Positions 1 through 8,924 of a DNA stretch of 33,159 bases are shown here, piece by piece (the first letter of the stretch is position 1; the number at the start of each line of letters is the position of its first letter). Position numbers and translations under genes: made by a program. The notes under the pieces are model-generated. The model was given only the letters and a program-made list of their open reading frames with translations, made no database searches and was not told the DNA's origin. Where the stretch lies: positions 1 through 33,159 of the forward strand of contig JALONV010000026.1 of assembly GCA_025454755.1 (NCBI GenBank), in the 5' to 3' direction. This stretch comes from Bacteroidales bacterium (GTDB lineage Bacteria > Bacteroidota > Bacteroidia > Bacteroidales > VadinHA17).

Positions 1-95
1 AAAACAATGCGGTGGTGATCCTAGTTTAGTCTTTCGTTAAGAGCTAAATGGCAAACTAATATCAACGCGTTCTTTAAAATCTTCCGAACACTCCT

Positions 96-154
96 GATTA
101 CAAATCCGCGCCAGCAGTGCTTTGTGGAGGCACGGATTGCAAATCCGCGCCAGC
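96..154. repeat. Two REP-like repeat units downstream of ftsZ
   Basis: Two near-identical 20-bp units, 96-115 and 135-154, differ at one base and share the core AAATCCGCGCCAGC. The second contains the palindrome GGATTGCAAATCC at 134-146. They lie in the tail between the ftsZ stop and the window edge, 12 bp from ftsZ. No gene is visible in 1-166. The form (short, GC-rich, partly palindromic, intergenic, in pairs) resembles REP elements mobilised by RAYT-type IS200-like transposases, but no transposase is present here, so the class is an inference. Confidence 0.55.
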
Positions 155-166
155 GTTTTAGATACC

Positions 167-1651
167 TCAATCTACATTATCGTTGAGATATGCATTGTTC
201 TCCCGAAGCACGGGGCCTTCCTCATCGTCGGAAGTAAGGGTGAATTTCGAAAGCCTGCTTTCAGAGTTCTTGTCTGAAGGGCTCATGAGCATGTTCCTCC
301 GTATATAAGCAGGAACATCCTCGAAAGTGTCAATGTTCTCCTTCATCGTCTTGTTCGAGAGCCCTTCCTTCTTGAGGATATTCTGCATATGTTTTACTTT
401 CTGCAGAGTTGCATCCGCTTTGTCCTGACCTTCACCTTCCGATTCATTGTGCCTTTCTCTTATCGCATTGATCTCTTCCTGGTTCAGCTGGCCGAAGTCA
501 ATCGTACCCTGTGACTCTTCCTCGAAATCGGCAATGATTGACTTGCGTTTCCTCTCAATTATTTTTATCTCACCTTCGCTCCGCTCAGGTATAAGTTTTG
601 GAGGTACTATGGCATTATCGGTCAGCATAACCTTGCTTTTCTTTATTGGCTGCTTATATGGCTGGAAGATGCTGTTTGGTTCAAAGCCTGTCGCTATTAC
701 TGTTACGCTGATATTTTCACCTAAACTCTCATCCTGTGATAATCCTCTGATTATCAAAGCATCGTCAGATGCAGCATCATACATATAATCTGTTATCTCG
801 CCAAGTTCATCCATAGTTAACTCATGCTCTCCCTTACCCGATGAGATGTTAATAAGTATGCTTTTAGCGCCGGTAATGTCGTTTGAATTGAGCAAAGGGG
901 AAGAAAGGGCATTTTCAATGGCACGTATTGCCCTGCTTTCTCCTGCAGCTGCTCCCATGCCCATTATTGCAACTCCCGAATTTTTCATCACTGTTTCAAC
1001 ATCGGCAAAATCAACGTTTATATAACCTGTCACGGTTATTATTTCTGCAATGCCCTTGACTGCAATTGTCAGAACATCATCAGCCTTGGAGAATGCACTG
1101 GATACGCCCTGGTTACCATATATATCTCTCAACTTCTCGTTATTTATCACGAGCAGTGAATCAACATGATCTTTAAGCTCGGTAATGCCATCAATAGCAT
1201 ATCTTATCCGGATCTTCCCTTCAGATTTGAACGGGATTGTGACAACAGCGATGGTTAGAAGTCCGGCTTCCCTGCATGCTTTTGCAATTACAGGTATGGC
1301 CCCGGTGCCGGTACCTCCGCCCATACCGGTTGTTATGAATACCATCCGGGTATTTCCGCCAAGCGCATCCATTACGTTGTCAAGGTTTTCGAGCGCTGCT
1401 TTTCTTCCTTTTTCAGGCTGGCTCCCCGCCCCCATTCCTTCTGTAAGCGCTTCTCCTATCTGTACTTTAATAGGGACAGGGCTCTTGGCAAGTGCCTGGT
1501 GGTCGGTGTTGCAGACAATGAAATTAACATCCCTGATGCCTTTTTCGAACATGTGGTTGACAGCATTATTGCCGCCGCCTCCAATCCCAAGGACTTTTAT
1601 TATTGACGACCTCTCAACAGGCAGATCAAAGTTCATTATATCGTCCGGCAT
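167..1651 (-). CDS. ftsZ: Cell division protein FtsZ
   Basis: Tubulin-like GTPase that polymerises into the cytokinetic Z ring at midcell. The 494-aa protein has the nucleotide-binding glycine-rich start GIGGGGNNA (about 22-30) and the tubulin signature GGGTGTG at residues 111-117. A long variable linker follows the globular domain. Near the C terminus DVPAYIRRN (from residue 445) resembles the conserved peptide that binds FtsA in other bacteria, and the protein ends with an acidic tail. The start at 1651 gives a normal N terminus; a second Met six codons in (MNFD) is possible. It is the last gene of the dcw cluster, 63 bp after ftsA, and is followed by REP-like repeats rather than a clear terminator. 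Confidence 0.98.
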   Translation of the reverse strand: MPDDIMNFDLPVERSSIIKVLGIGGGGNNAVNHMFEKGIRDVNFIVCNTDHQALAKSPVPIKVQIGEALTEGMGAGSQPEKGRKAALENLDNVMDALGGNTRMVFITTGMGGGTGTGAIPVIAKACREAGLLTIAVVTIPFKSEGKIRIRYAIDGITELKDHVDSLLVINNEKLRDIYGNQGVSSAFSKADDVLTIAVKGIAEIITVTGYINVDFADVETVMKNSGVAIMGMGAAAGESRAIRAIENALSSPLLNSNDITGAKSILINISSGKGEHELTMDELGEITDYMYDAASDDALIIRGLSQDESLGENISVTVIATGFEPNSIFQPYKQPIKKSKVMLTDNAIVPPKLIPERSEGEIKIIERKRKSIIADFEEESQGTIDFGQLNQEEINAIRERHNESEGEGQDKADATLQKVKHMQNILKKEGLSNKTMKENIDTFEDVPAYIRRNMLMSPSDKNSESRLSKFTLTSDDEEGPVLRENNAYLNDNVD

Positions 1652-1714
1652 ATTTTAGTTTTTTAATTGTTTTTGAACAGTAAATCCCTCTTATAAAACC
1701 ATATTTAATTCATA

Positions 1715-3079
1715 TCAGCTGATAGTCTGATCTTCAACTTCAAACATCTGTTTCATCATCGCCTTTATCTTGTCAGCGATCGTCATCTTGTTTTCGCGTG
1801 GTTCGGTTTCTTCGTCTTCTTCATTGCGGAAATCAGATACATCCTGCTCTTCAGCTAATGCCCTGCGCTGAGGTCTGACAAACTCAGTATCCTTGTCAGC
1901 ATTGAAACCCTGCTTATACGTCTCGAGATATTCGAACCCTCTCATAATAAGTCCGACAGCTGTTGCGTACATCGGCTGGTTGATCTCTGTTTTGCTGGTG
2001 CCTGCAAGATGTTCATTCGGGAATCCTATTCTGACATCCATGGCAGTTTTGAATTTCATCAGTTGCGGAAGATGCTTCAGCATTGCGCCGCCGCCTGTAA
2101 TAACAACACCGGCGGCCAGCTTGTCGGCATATCCTGAATTCTGTATTTCAAAATTGACGAAATCGATGATCTCTTCCATCCTCGACTGTATAATATATGC
2201 AAGGCTTCTGAATGAGATCTCTTTCGGCTCTCTGCCGCTTATGCCAGGTATCGAAACAACCTTGTCCTCCGGCGCTATATCTCCCAATGCTGAACCATAT
2301 TGTATCTTAAGCTGTTCGGCAAATCTCTGCAAAATCGCACAGCCTTCCTTGATGTCCTTTGTTACAACATTTCCGCCAAGAGGGATTACGGCAGTGTGCC
2401 TGATAATATTGTCGTAATAGACAGCCACATCTGTTGTTCCGCCGCCGATATCTACCAGAACAACACCTGCTTCTTTTTCGTCTTCGGTAAGCACGGCATC
2501 GGATGATGCAAGCGGTTCAAGGATCATATCCCTGACTTCCAGGTTTGCTTTGCGGATACATTTTTCAATGTTCTTTGCAGCAGCCACCTGTCCGATGACA
2601 ATATGGAAATTGGCTTCAAGACGCCTTCCGCACATGCCTATCGGGCTCTTTACACCTGTTTCATTGTCGACTATGAAATTCTGCGGAATTACATGTATGA
2701 TCTCTTCACCTATATCAATATGGATCTTGTGCATATCCTCGATCAGCCTGAAGACCTCCTCTTTCTTTATCTCATCCTCATAGTTGTCGCGCATGATATA
2801 TCCGCGGTTTTTCATGCTTTTTATATGCTGACCTGCAATTCCGACGAAGACTTCCGAAAACATTATTCCGGATCTCTTCTGGACATCGTCAACAGTTGTC
2901 TGAATGGCATTTACCGTTTCTTCGATATTCAGTACAACACCTCTTTTAACGCCTTTTGAAAGTGCCTTGCTCAATCCGAGAATTTCAATTTTGCCATTCT
3001 CGTTTCTCTTACCGACAATTGCCACAATCTTTGTGGTCCCGATGTCGATTGCTGCTACATACTGTTCTTTCTTGCTCAT
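1715..3079 (-). CDS. ftsA: Cell division protein FtsA
   Basis: Actin-like ATPase that tethers FtsZ to the membrane and recruits later divisome proteins. The 454-aa protein begins with the phosphate-1 motif AIDIGTTK (about 10-17) and has the second phosphate motif in VLVDIGGGTTDVAVY and an adenosine-type motif ITGGGA, all as in the FtsA/Hsp70/actin superfamily. The last 20 or so residues (MTIADKIKAMMKQMFE) would form an amphipathic helix, fitting the known membrane-targeting sequence, after a charged linker. It lies 20 bp after ftsQ and 63 bp before ftsZ, the usual order. Confidence 0.98.
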   Translation of the reverse strand: MSKKEQYVAAIDIGTTKIVAIVGKRNENGKIEILGLSKALSKGVKRGVVLNIEETVNAIQTTVDDVQKRSGIMFSEVFVGIAGQHIKSMKNRGYIMRDNYEDEIKKEEVFRLIEDMHKIHIDIGEEIIHVIPQNFIVDNETGVKSPIGMCGRRLEANFHIVIGQVAAAKNIEKCIRKANLEVRDMILEPLASSDAVLTEDEKEAGVVLVDIGGGTTDVAVYYDNIIRHTAVIPLGGNVVTKDIKEGCAILQRFAEQLKIQYGSALGDIAPEDKVVSIPGISGREPKEISFRSLAYIIQSRMEEIIDFVNFEIQNSGYADKLAAGVVITGGGAMLKHLPQLMKFKTAMDVRIGFPNEHLAGTSKTEINQPMYATAVGLIMRGFEYLETYKQGFNADKDTEFVRPQRRALAEEQDVSDFRNEEDEETEPRENKMTIADKIKAMMKQMFEVEDQTIS

Positions 3080-3099
3080 ATGAATTTAAATATGGTTTA

Positions 3100-3879
3100 T
3101 CATTGTTTTTTCCTGCACACAACCTGGTCCTCGTATTCCAGGTTGATCAGTGAATATTTGTTCCATCCTGTTTCCGGGAGAACTTTGTCATAGAAAGCCT
3201 CAAGGTTTCTCAATTTGCCTTCATAGTTTTCAAATGTTCCCAGGTGAATTAATTGATTCCCGACACGTGGGATAAGATTCACCTCGTCTTTGCCGTCGAT
3301 ATAGATCTGATCGATCTGTGCCGACCAGAAATTATCATCCCTTATATAATTTACGAAACGATATGTATCCTTAAGAATGGTGTTTTTAATAAGGGTGTCG
3401 AGCACACTTACGCTGTCAAGCATTGCCGGTGTTATATTGATATTGCCTTCAACTATATGAAGCCTTGGATTATAGAGATTCCTTTTCCGGAAAAGGAATC
3501 CATCCTCATCAAGGAAGTAATCGCCTCCTTCGTCAGGTATTATCCTCATCACCGGATTGCGCTGATCAACATACATATGAAGCACACCGTCAATGGTTGT
3601 ATAGACTTCTGCAACTTTCAGTTCACGCAGTATATTTATCCTGTTTTCAATATCATAAGCTGATACTTTGTTCAATGGCTGTCCAAGTATCTTTCCACTC
3701 TTCCCATACGCAAGATTCAGCAGCTGTCTTTTTGTAACAAAATGATAATCAGCCGAATCGGCAATACTTATTACTATATCGCTGCATGGCTTTGTACTGT
3801 TGGAAACAGTATAATAAACCGGCATGGCAAGCAGGTACAAAACAGGAATCAGAAGCAATATTTTCAGCAGTTTTTTCAT
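3100..3879 (-). CDS. ftsQ: Cell division protein FtsQ/DivIB
   Basis: Bitopic divisome protein that links cytoplasmic FtsA/FtsZ to periplasmic FtsL/FtsB and FtsW/FtsI. The 259-aa protein has a short cytoplasmic start (MKKLLK) and one N-terminal membrane segment (about 7-25). A POTRA-like region follows (about 35-110, VISIADSADYHFVTKRQLLN onward), then a beta-rich periplasmic domain. Sequence identity to proteobacterial FtsQ is low, as is normal in Bacteroidota, so the call rests on topology, length and position between murC (4-bp overlap) and ftsA (20-bp gap). Confidence 0.9.
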   Translation of the reverse strand: MKKLLKILLLIPVLYLLAMPVYYTVSNSTKPCSDIVISIADSADYHFVTKRQLLNLAYGKSGKILGQPLNKVSAYDIENRINILRELKVAEVYTTIDGVLHMYVDQRNPVMRIIPDEGGDYFLDEDGFLFRKRNLYNPRLHIVEGNINITPAMLDSVSVLDTLIKNTILKDTYRFVNYIRDDNFWSAQIDQIYIDGKDEVNLIPRVGNQLIHLGTFENYEGKLRNLEAFYDKVLPETGWNKYSLINLEYEDQVVCRKKQ

Positions 3880-5270
3880 TCCCCTGCCTCCTTCTTCAGT
3901 TTCTGCTCTATAGGTTCAACAAGCCTGTCGATATTCCCTGCGCCAATGGTCAGAAGGACATCCAGGCTTTTCACATCAAGCTTTTCAGGAATGTCGCTCA
4001 TCTCAAGGAGGCTCTTTGCCTTAAGCTTCATCCTGTCTAATATCATTTTTGAAGAGACTCCGGGAATCGGCTTTTCACGGGCCGGATAGATGGGCAGCAG
4101 GATAACCTCATCCAGCGTATCCAGCATTTTTGCGAAACCTTCAGCGTGGTCTTTCGTGCGGGTAAAGAGATGCGGCTGAAAGATTCCTGTGATCTTCCTG
4201 TTACCGAAATATTCTCTTACCGAAATTATAAACGCCCGTATTTCCTCAGGATGATGAGCATAATCATCGATATAAGTCAGGCCCTGTCTGTTAATCCGGA
4301 TATCAAATCTTCTTCTGACTCCCTGGAAAAGCACTGCGGCTTTCCTGATCTCATCTTCATTAACTCCGCAGTTCAATGCTGCTGCAATTGCAGCAGTAAG
4401 ATTTTCAATATTTATTATTCCAGGGAAAGGAAAGTGAATATCACCTAAAACTCCATGTGGAGTTTTTATCGAGAAGTTATAACAGTCATTCCTGCGCCCG
4501 ACATTGAAATATCTGTAATCCGCCGAAGGATCGCTTCCATAGGTATAACCCAACACCTCACCGGGGCATTCAATATGCTCCCTAATCGCATAATTATAAA
4601 TAAGAATTCCTTTCGGTCTGATCTTTCTGATGAATTCATTATAACCAGCAATCATAGTTTTATGGTCGCCGTAGATCTCAAGATGATCAGGATCGACAGC
4701 CGTGACAACCGCAATCAATGGTCTAAGCATGAGGAATGAACGGTCATACTCATCAGCTTCCATCACGGTAAAGCGGCTGTTACCTGTAATGAGATTAGAG
4801 TTGTAATTTTTTGAAACACCACCAAGGAAAGCTGAACAGTCAATTGATGATTGCTTGAGAATATGTGCTGTCATTGTTGAAACAGTCGTCTTTCCATGTG
4901 TTCCGGCGATAGCAATAGTATCAGTTTTCTCTGAAAGGGCTCCAAGGATTTCAGATCTTTTAAAAATCCAGTAATCATTTGCCCTGAAAAAAGAAAGTAT
5001 GCGGCTCTCTGCAGGTATTGCAGGTGTAAAGACTATTTTCACCCTCTCCTTTCCTGCCGGATCTTTAAACAGTGAAGGAATTGATTCAATATCATCTGCA
5101 AATGAGATTGAACAACCGGCCTCATTAAGCGAATCTGTTATCCTGCTCTGAGTCCTGTCGTAACCGGCAACGGTGAATCCTTCACCTGCAAAAAAGAATG
5201 CAAGCGCGCTCATGCCGATACCGCCAATACCGACAAAATAGAATCCTTCCGTATTTTCAAGCTCAATCAT
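3876..5270 (-). CDS. murC: UDP-N-acetylmuramate--L-alanine ligase
   Basis: Cytoplasmic ATP-dependent ligase adding L-Ala to UDP-MurNAc, the first amino acid of the peptidoglycan stem. The 464-aa protein has the N-terminal Rossmann motif GIGGIGMS (14-21) and the Mur ligase P-loop GTHGKTT (123-129); the His in that loop is typical of MurC. The central domain carries MEADEYDRSFL, and the C-terminal domain has DDYAHHPEEIRA. Length is normal. It overlaps murG upstream and ftsQ downstream by 4 bp each, implying translational coupling. Confidence 0.98.
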   Translation of the reverse strand: MIELENTEGFYFVGIGGIGMSALAFFFAGEGFTVAGYDRTQSRITDSLNEAGCSISFADDIESIPSLFKDPAGKERVKIVFTPAIPAESRILSFFRANDYWIFKRSEILGALSEKTDTIAIAGTHGKTTVSTMTAHILKQSSIDCSAFLGGVSKNYNSNLITGNSRFTVMEADEYDRSFLMLRPLIAVVTAVDPDHLEIYGDHKTMIAGYNEFIRKIRPKGILIYNYAIREHIECPGEVLGYTYGSDPSADYRYFNVGRRNDCYNFSIKTPHGVLGDIHFPFPGIINIENLTAAIAAALNCGVNEDEIRKAAVLFQGVRRRFDIRINRQGLTYIDDYAHHPEEIRAFIISVREYFGNRKITGIFQPHLFTRTKDHAEGFAKMLDTLDEVILLPIYPAREKPIPGVSSKMILDRMKLKAKSLLEMSDIPEKLDVKSLDVLLTIGAGNIDRLVEPIEQKLKKEAGE

Positions 5271-6379
5271 TTACCTGCCAGCTTTAATACTTCGTTTGCT
5301 ATTCTTACATCAGCATCCCTGTCGGCCATTTTTGATATGTTGGCCGAAAGGGAGGCTTTTCCCCTGTTATCTGATACCAATTCTAATGCTTCATGCACAA
5401 GCTGTTCCGCAGCATCGCTATCCTTTATCATAACAGCAGCATTTTTATATGTCAGCGCCAGTGCATTTCGTGTCTGATGATCTTCGGCCACATTTGGCGA
5501 AGGCACAAGTATCACCGGCTTCCCGACAAGGCATAATTCCGAAATTGTTCCGGCGCCTGCTCTGGAAACTATTATATCGGCAGCAGCAAAAGCATAATCC
5601 ATCCTGTTGATAAAACTGTGAAGTGAAATATTTACTGCTGCTGTCTGATTCAACATCTCATTTATCTTTTCGAAATAATAATTTCCGGTCTGCCATAACC
5701 ACTGGCACTCTGATGATATAACTTTCTGAATATTTTCCGAAAGGCTTTTGTTAATTGTTCCCGCACCTAGTGAACCTCCCAGAACAAGTATCACAGGAAA
5801 TTCCTTTTTGAGATTAAAAAATGAAAGAGCTTCACTTCGAAGATTTGCGAGGTTATCAAAATTCTGGCGGACAGGATTTCCGGTCCTGATGATTTTCCCG
5901 GCCGGGAAATACTTTTCCATGCCGTCATAAGCAACACATATTACTGATGCCTTTTTTGCAAGCAGTTTATTTGTGACACCTGCATAGCTGTTCTGTTCCT
6001 GAATGATTGTAGGGATACCAATTTTACCTGCCTCCCTGAGAATTGGTCCGCTGGCATATCCGCCAACACCCACAACCACGTCAGGCACAAATTCTCTGAT
6101 GATATTCCGGGCCCTGAAAAGACTTGTTGCGAGTTTGAAGAGCACAATAAAGTTTTTTAGTGACAGGCTTCTTTGGAATCCTGCAACGGGAAGTCCGACA
6201 ATCCTATAACCTGCTGCCGGCACTTTTTCCATTTCCATCCTGCCTTCAGCGCCGACAAAAAGGATCTCTATCTCAGGGTCTAAACGCCTTAGCGCGTTGG
6301 CTATCGAAATGGCAGGAAAAACATGTCCTCCCGTTCCGCCGCCACTTATTATGATCCTTTTATGCTTTTGATGGCTCAT
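5267..6379 (-). CDS. murG: UDP-GlcNAc--undecaprenyl-PP-MurNAc-pentapeptide GlcNAc transferase
   Basis: GT28-family glycosyltransferase on the inner face of the membrane that adds GlcNAc to lipid I to form lipid II. The 370-aa protein begins with the acceptor-binding loop GGGTGGHVFPA (13-23), has the second glycine loop LVLGGSLGA in the C-terminal domain, and VSRAGAGTISEL as the UDP-GlcNAc site. The first Met is the only one ahead of the glycine loop, so the gene truly overlaps the 3' end of ftsW by 20 bp. It also overlaps murC by 4 bp. Confidence 0.98.
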   Translation of the reverse strand: MSHQKHKRIIISGGGTGGHVFPAISIANALRRLDPEIEILFVGAEGRMEMEKVPAAGYRIVGLPVAGFQRSLSLKNFIVLFKLATSLFRARNIIREFVPDVVVGVGGYASGPILREAGKIGIPTIIQEQNSYAGVTNKLLAKKASVICVAYDGMEKYFPAGKIIRTGNPVRQNFDNLANLRSEALSFFNLKKEFPVILVLGGSLGAGTINKSLSENIQKVISSECQWLWQTGNYYFEKINEMLNQTAAVNISLHSFINRMDYAFAAADIIVSRAGAGTISELCLVGKPVILVPSPNVAEDHQTRNALALTYKNAAVMIKDSDAAEQLVHEALELVSDNRGKASLSANISKMADRDADVRIANEVLKLAGK

Positions 6380-7571
6380 AGATTTTATCTCCTTCTTCTA
6401 TGGTATCCTCTTCCGGCAATTCTTCCTTTTTGATTTTGGCGTTTACGACCCTGCTCACACTCAGGATCACTCCAATCGAAAAACTCATCATAAGAACCGA
6501 TGTCCTTCCCCAGCTCACCATGGGGAGTGTCTGTCCTGTCACGGGGAACAATCCTACTGCAACAAGCATGTTCAGAAATGCCTGAACAACGATCATCACA
6601 ATAAGTCCCAGCACCAGAAATGCAGGAAAGGCTGTCTCACATTTTTTAGCAATTGTCACTCCCCTGAACAGCAATATCAGGTAAGCCAGTATTAGTGGTA
6701 TTGCCCCCAGAAGCAGTCCATATTCTTCAATTATTATTGCAAAAATGAAATCCGAATTCGACTGTGGAAGCATGTTCCTCTGTGTGCTTCTGCCGGGAGC
6801 TTTGCCGAAAAGACCACCCGTGGAGATGGCAATTTTCGCCTGATTTGCCTGGTAGTCGCCGTCGGGATCAGGTTTCCCTGAGAAATAATGCTCTATCCTG
6901 TTCTTCCATACCTGCACCCTGTTATCATCTGTTGCCCATGTCAGGACAAGAGCAAAAAGTACAACCCCCACGACTGCCATTCCTGAATATGCGAAAAGGT
7001 ATTTAAGAGGCACGCGGCCGATGAACAGAATTATCATGCTGATACCGAAGATCAGCATGGCGGTGGAGAGGTTTTCCGGCATTATCAGCGCACATATTAT
7101 AGCAACAGGGATCATGAACAGTTTTGTGACGAGCATGAAATTGTTAAGCTCGTTCTGATATTTTGCAAGCGTACGCGCGAGATAAATGATCAGGGCAACT
7201 TTGGCTACATCAGAGGTCTGAAGCCTGAATCCTGTTCCGGGAATGACGAGCCAGCGTGTCGCTTCATTCACTCTTGCTCCAAAAACAAGTGTCAGCACCA
7301 GCAAACCGGCTGATATAATAAGGAATAATCCGGCCATGGAGAAATAGATCCTGTATGGAAGGTATGAGACGACAACTATTATTACAAGACTTAAAACAAG
7401 CATTATGAACTGGCTCCTGAGAAAATATGTAGTGTTGCCTCCGTAGTTTCTGAACGCCACTCCAACTGAAGAGCTGTATACGGCAAGGAGAGAATAAATC
7501 ATAAAAAGGACCACAAGGCCCCAAACAGCCCTGTCGCCTTTAAATGTCCTTGTCAGCCAACCCTTCTGCAT
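6360..7571 (-). CDS. ftsW: Peptidoglycan glycosyltransferase FtsW (SEDS family)
   Basis: Multi-pass membrane polymerase that makes septal glycan from lipid II with FtsI as partner. The 403-aa protein shows about ten hydrophobic segments. It has the SEDS extracellular stretch ISTGGLFGKAPGRSTQRNML with SDFIFAIIIEEYG, and the C-terminal signature GLFPVTGQTLPMVSWG. The last 25 or so residues are a charged cytoplasmic tail. RodA is the alternative by family, but placement between murD and murG in the dcw cluster favours FtsW. It lies 11 bp from murD. Confidence 0.96.
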   Translation of the reverse strand: MQKGWLTRTFKGDRAVWGLVVLFMIYSLLAVYSSSVGVAFRNYGGNTTYFLRSQFIMLVLSLVIIVVVSYLPYRIYFSMAGLFLIISAGLLVLTLVFGARVNEATRWLVIPGTGFRLQTSDVAKVALIIYLARTLAKYQNELNNFMLVTKLFMIPVAIICALIMPENLSTAMLIFGISMIILFIGRVPLKYLFAYSGMAVVGVVLFALVLTWATDDNRVQVWKNRIEHYFSGKPDPDGDYQANQAKIAISTGGLFGKAPGRSTQRNMLPQSNSDFIFAIIIEEYGLLLGAIPLILAYLILLFRGVTIAKKCETAFPAFLVLGLIVMIVVQAFLNMLVAVGLFPVTGQTLPMVSWGRTSVLMMSFSIGVILSVSRVVNAKIKKEELPEEDTIEEGDKIYEPSKA

Positions 7572-7582
7572 AGTTGTGATTA

Positions 7583-8923
7583 TTAAAGATTTCTGACTGC
7601 TGCTTTAAACTGACGGCCTCTGTCCTCGTAATTACTGAAGAGATCGAAGCTCGCACACGCCGGAGAAAGAAGCACTGTTTCGCCCTTTTTTGCCAGGTAG
7701 TATGATGATCTCACCGCCTCTTCCATCGACGAAGCTTCAATGATCGTTGGCACCTTATCCTTAAAGGCATCAAGGATCTTTTTATTATCCCTGCCCAGGC
7801 AAACAACTGCTTTAACCTTCTGTTTCACGATCGGAAAAAGCTCTGAATAGTCATTACCCTTGTCGACACCTCCCACAATCCAGACAACATCGGTTTCCAT
7901 GCATTCGAGAGCATACCACGTTGAATTCACATTGGTTGCTTTTGAATCGTTTATGAAATTGATACCGCTGACTTTAATCACCGGTTCAAGCCGGTGTTCT
8001 ACACCCTGAAAATCAGCTAGACTTTCTCTGATGACATCTTTGCGGATGTTCAGCACTTTCCCTGCAATGGCTGCGGCCATTGAATTGTAAGTGTTGTGAC
8101 GGCCTTTCAGCGCCAGTTCATGGATGGACATAAGGTTTGTTTTTTGTGGATAATCAATTATCAATTCCTTGTTTTCGATGTATGCTGTCATCTTCTCCGT
8201 TATCGTATCAGAGAAAGGAAGAAGTGTCATTCCAAATTCTTTTTTCGCCAGCTCAGCCTGAATAATAGGATCATCAGCCCAGTATATGAGGAATTCCGAT
8301 TTTGTCTGATTCTGTGTCACCCTCATTTTTGAATCGACATAATTCTGAAGCTTGTGATCATACCTGTCGAGATGATCAGGGGTTATATTCATCAATACGG
8401 CAATGTCGGCTTTGAATTCATACATACCGTCGAGCTGGAAACTGCTGAGTTCTATCACGTAATAATCATAATCGCCTTCGGCCACTGCCATTGCAAAACT
8501 GTTCCCAACATTGCCGGTCATTGCTACATTTTTACCGGCTTTTTTCAGAATATGAAAAATAAGGTTCGTTACAGTGGTTTTTCCGTTGCTGCCGGTGACG
8601 CATATCTTCTTTCCCCCCGCATATCGTCCGGCAAACTCGATCTCTGAGATAACTGGCATCCCTTTTTCACGGATCATATTCACAACAGGCGCATCTTCCT
8701 TTATCCCGGGGCTCTTTATCACTTCATCAGCTGAAATAATTTTCTCCTCAGTATGTTTACCCTGCTCCCATTCTATTTTGTGTTTGTCAAGCATTTCCCG
8801 GTATATTTCTTTAATCTCACCCTTGTCGGAGACAAATACATCAAAACCTTTTTTCAGCGCCAGAATCGCTGAACCTGCTCCGCTTTCACCTGCTCCCAGT
8901 ATTACAATTCTCTTCTTCATCAC
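7583..8923 (-). CDS. murD: UDP-N-acetylmuramoyl-L-alanine--D-glutamate ligase
   Basis: Cytoplasmic Mur ligase adding D-Glu to UDP-MurNAc-L-Ala. The 446-aa protein has an N-terminal nucleotide-binding fold (ILGAGESG, 8-15), the ATP P-loop GSNGKTT (111-117), the central MNITPDHLDRYDH motif, NDSKATN, and a C-terminal LLSPACASFDLFSNYEDRG motif characteristic of MurD. Length and domain order are normal. It starts 1 bp from the mraY stop, so the two are probably translationally coupled. Confidence 0.98.
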   Translation of the reverse strand: MMKKRIVILGAGESGAGSAILALKKGFDVFVSDKGEIKEIYREMLDKHKIEWEQGKHTEEKIISADEVIKSPGIKEDAPVVNMIREKGMPVISEIEFAGRYAGGKKICVTGSNGKTTVTNLIFHILKKAGKNVAMTGNVGNSFAMAVAEGDYDYYVIELSSFQLDGMYEFKADIAVLMNITPDHLDRYDHKLQNYVDSKMRVTQNQTKSEFLIYWADDPIIQAELAKKEFGMTLLPFSDTITEKMTAYIENKELIIDYPQKTNLMSIHELALKGRHNTYNSMAAAIAGKVLNIRKDVIRESLADFQGVEHRLEPVIKVSGINFINDSKATNVNSTWYALECMETDVVWIVGGVDKGNDYSELFPIVKQKVKAVVCLGRDNKKILDAFKDKVPTIIEASSMEEAVRSSYYLAKKGETVLLSPACASFDLFSNYEDRGRQFKAAVRNL

Positions 8924-8924
8924 G

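Noticed and set aside
1185-1658. Open frame of 157 codons on the plus strand
   Set aside because: Complement of the ftsZ N-terminal coding region; composition is that of a shadow frame.
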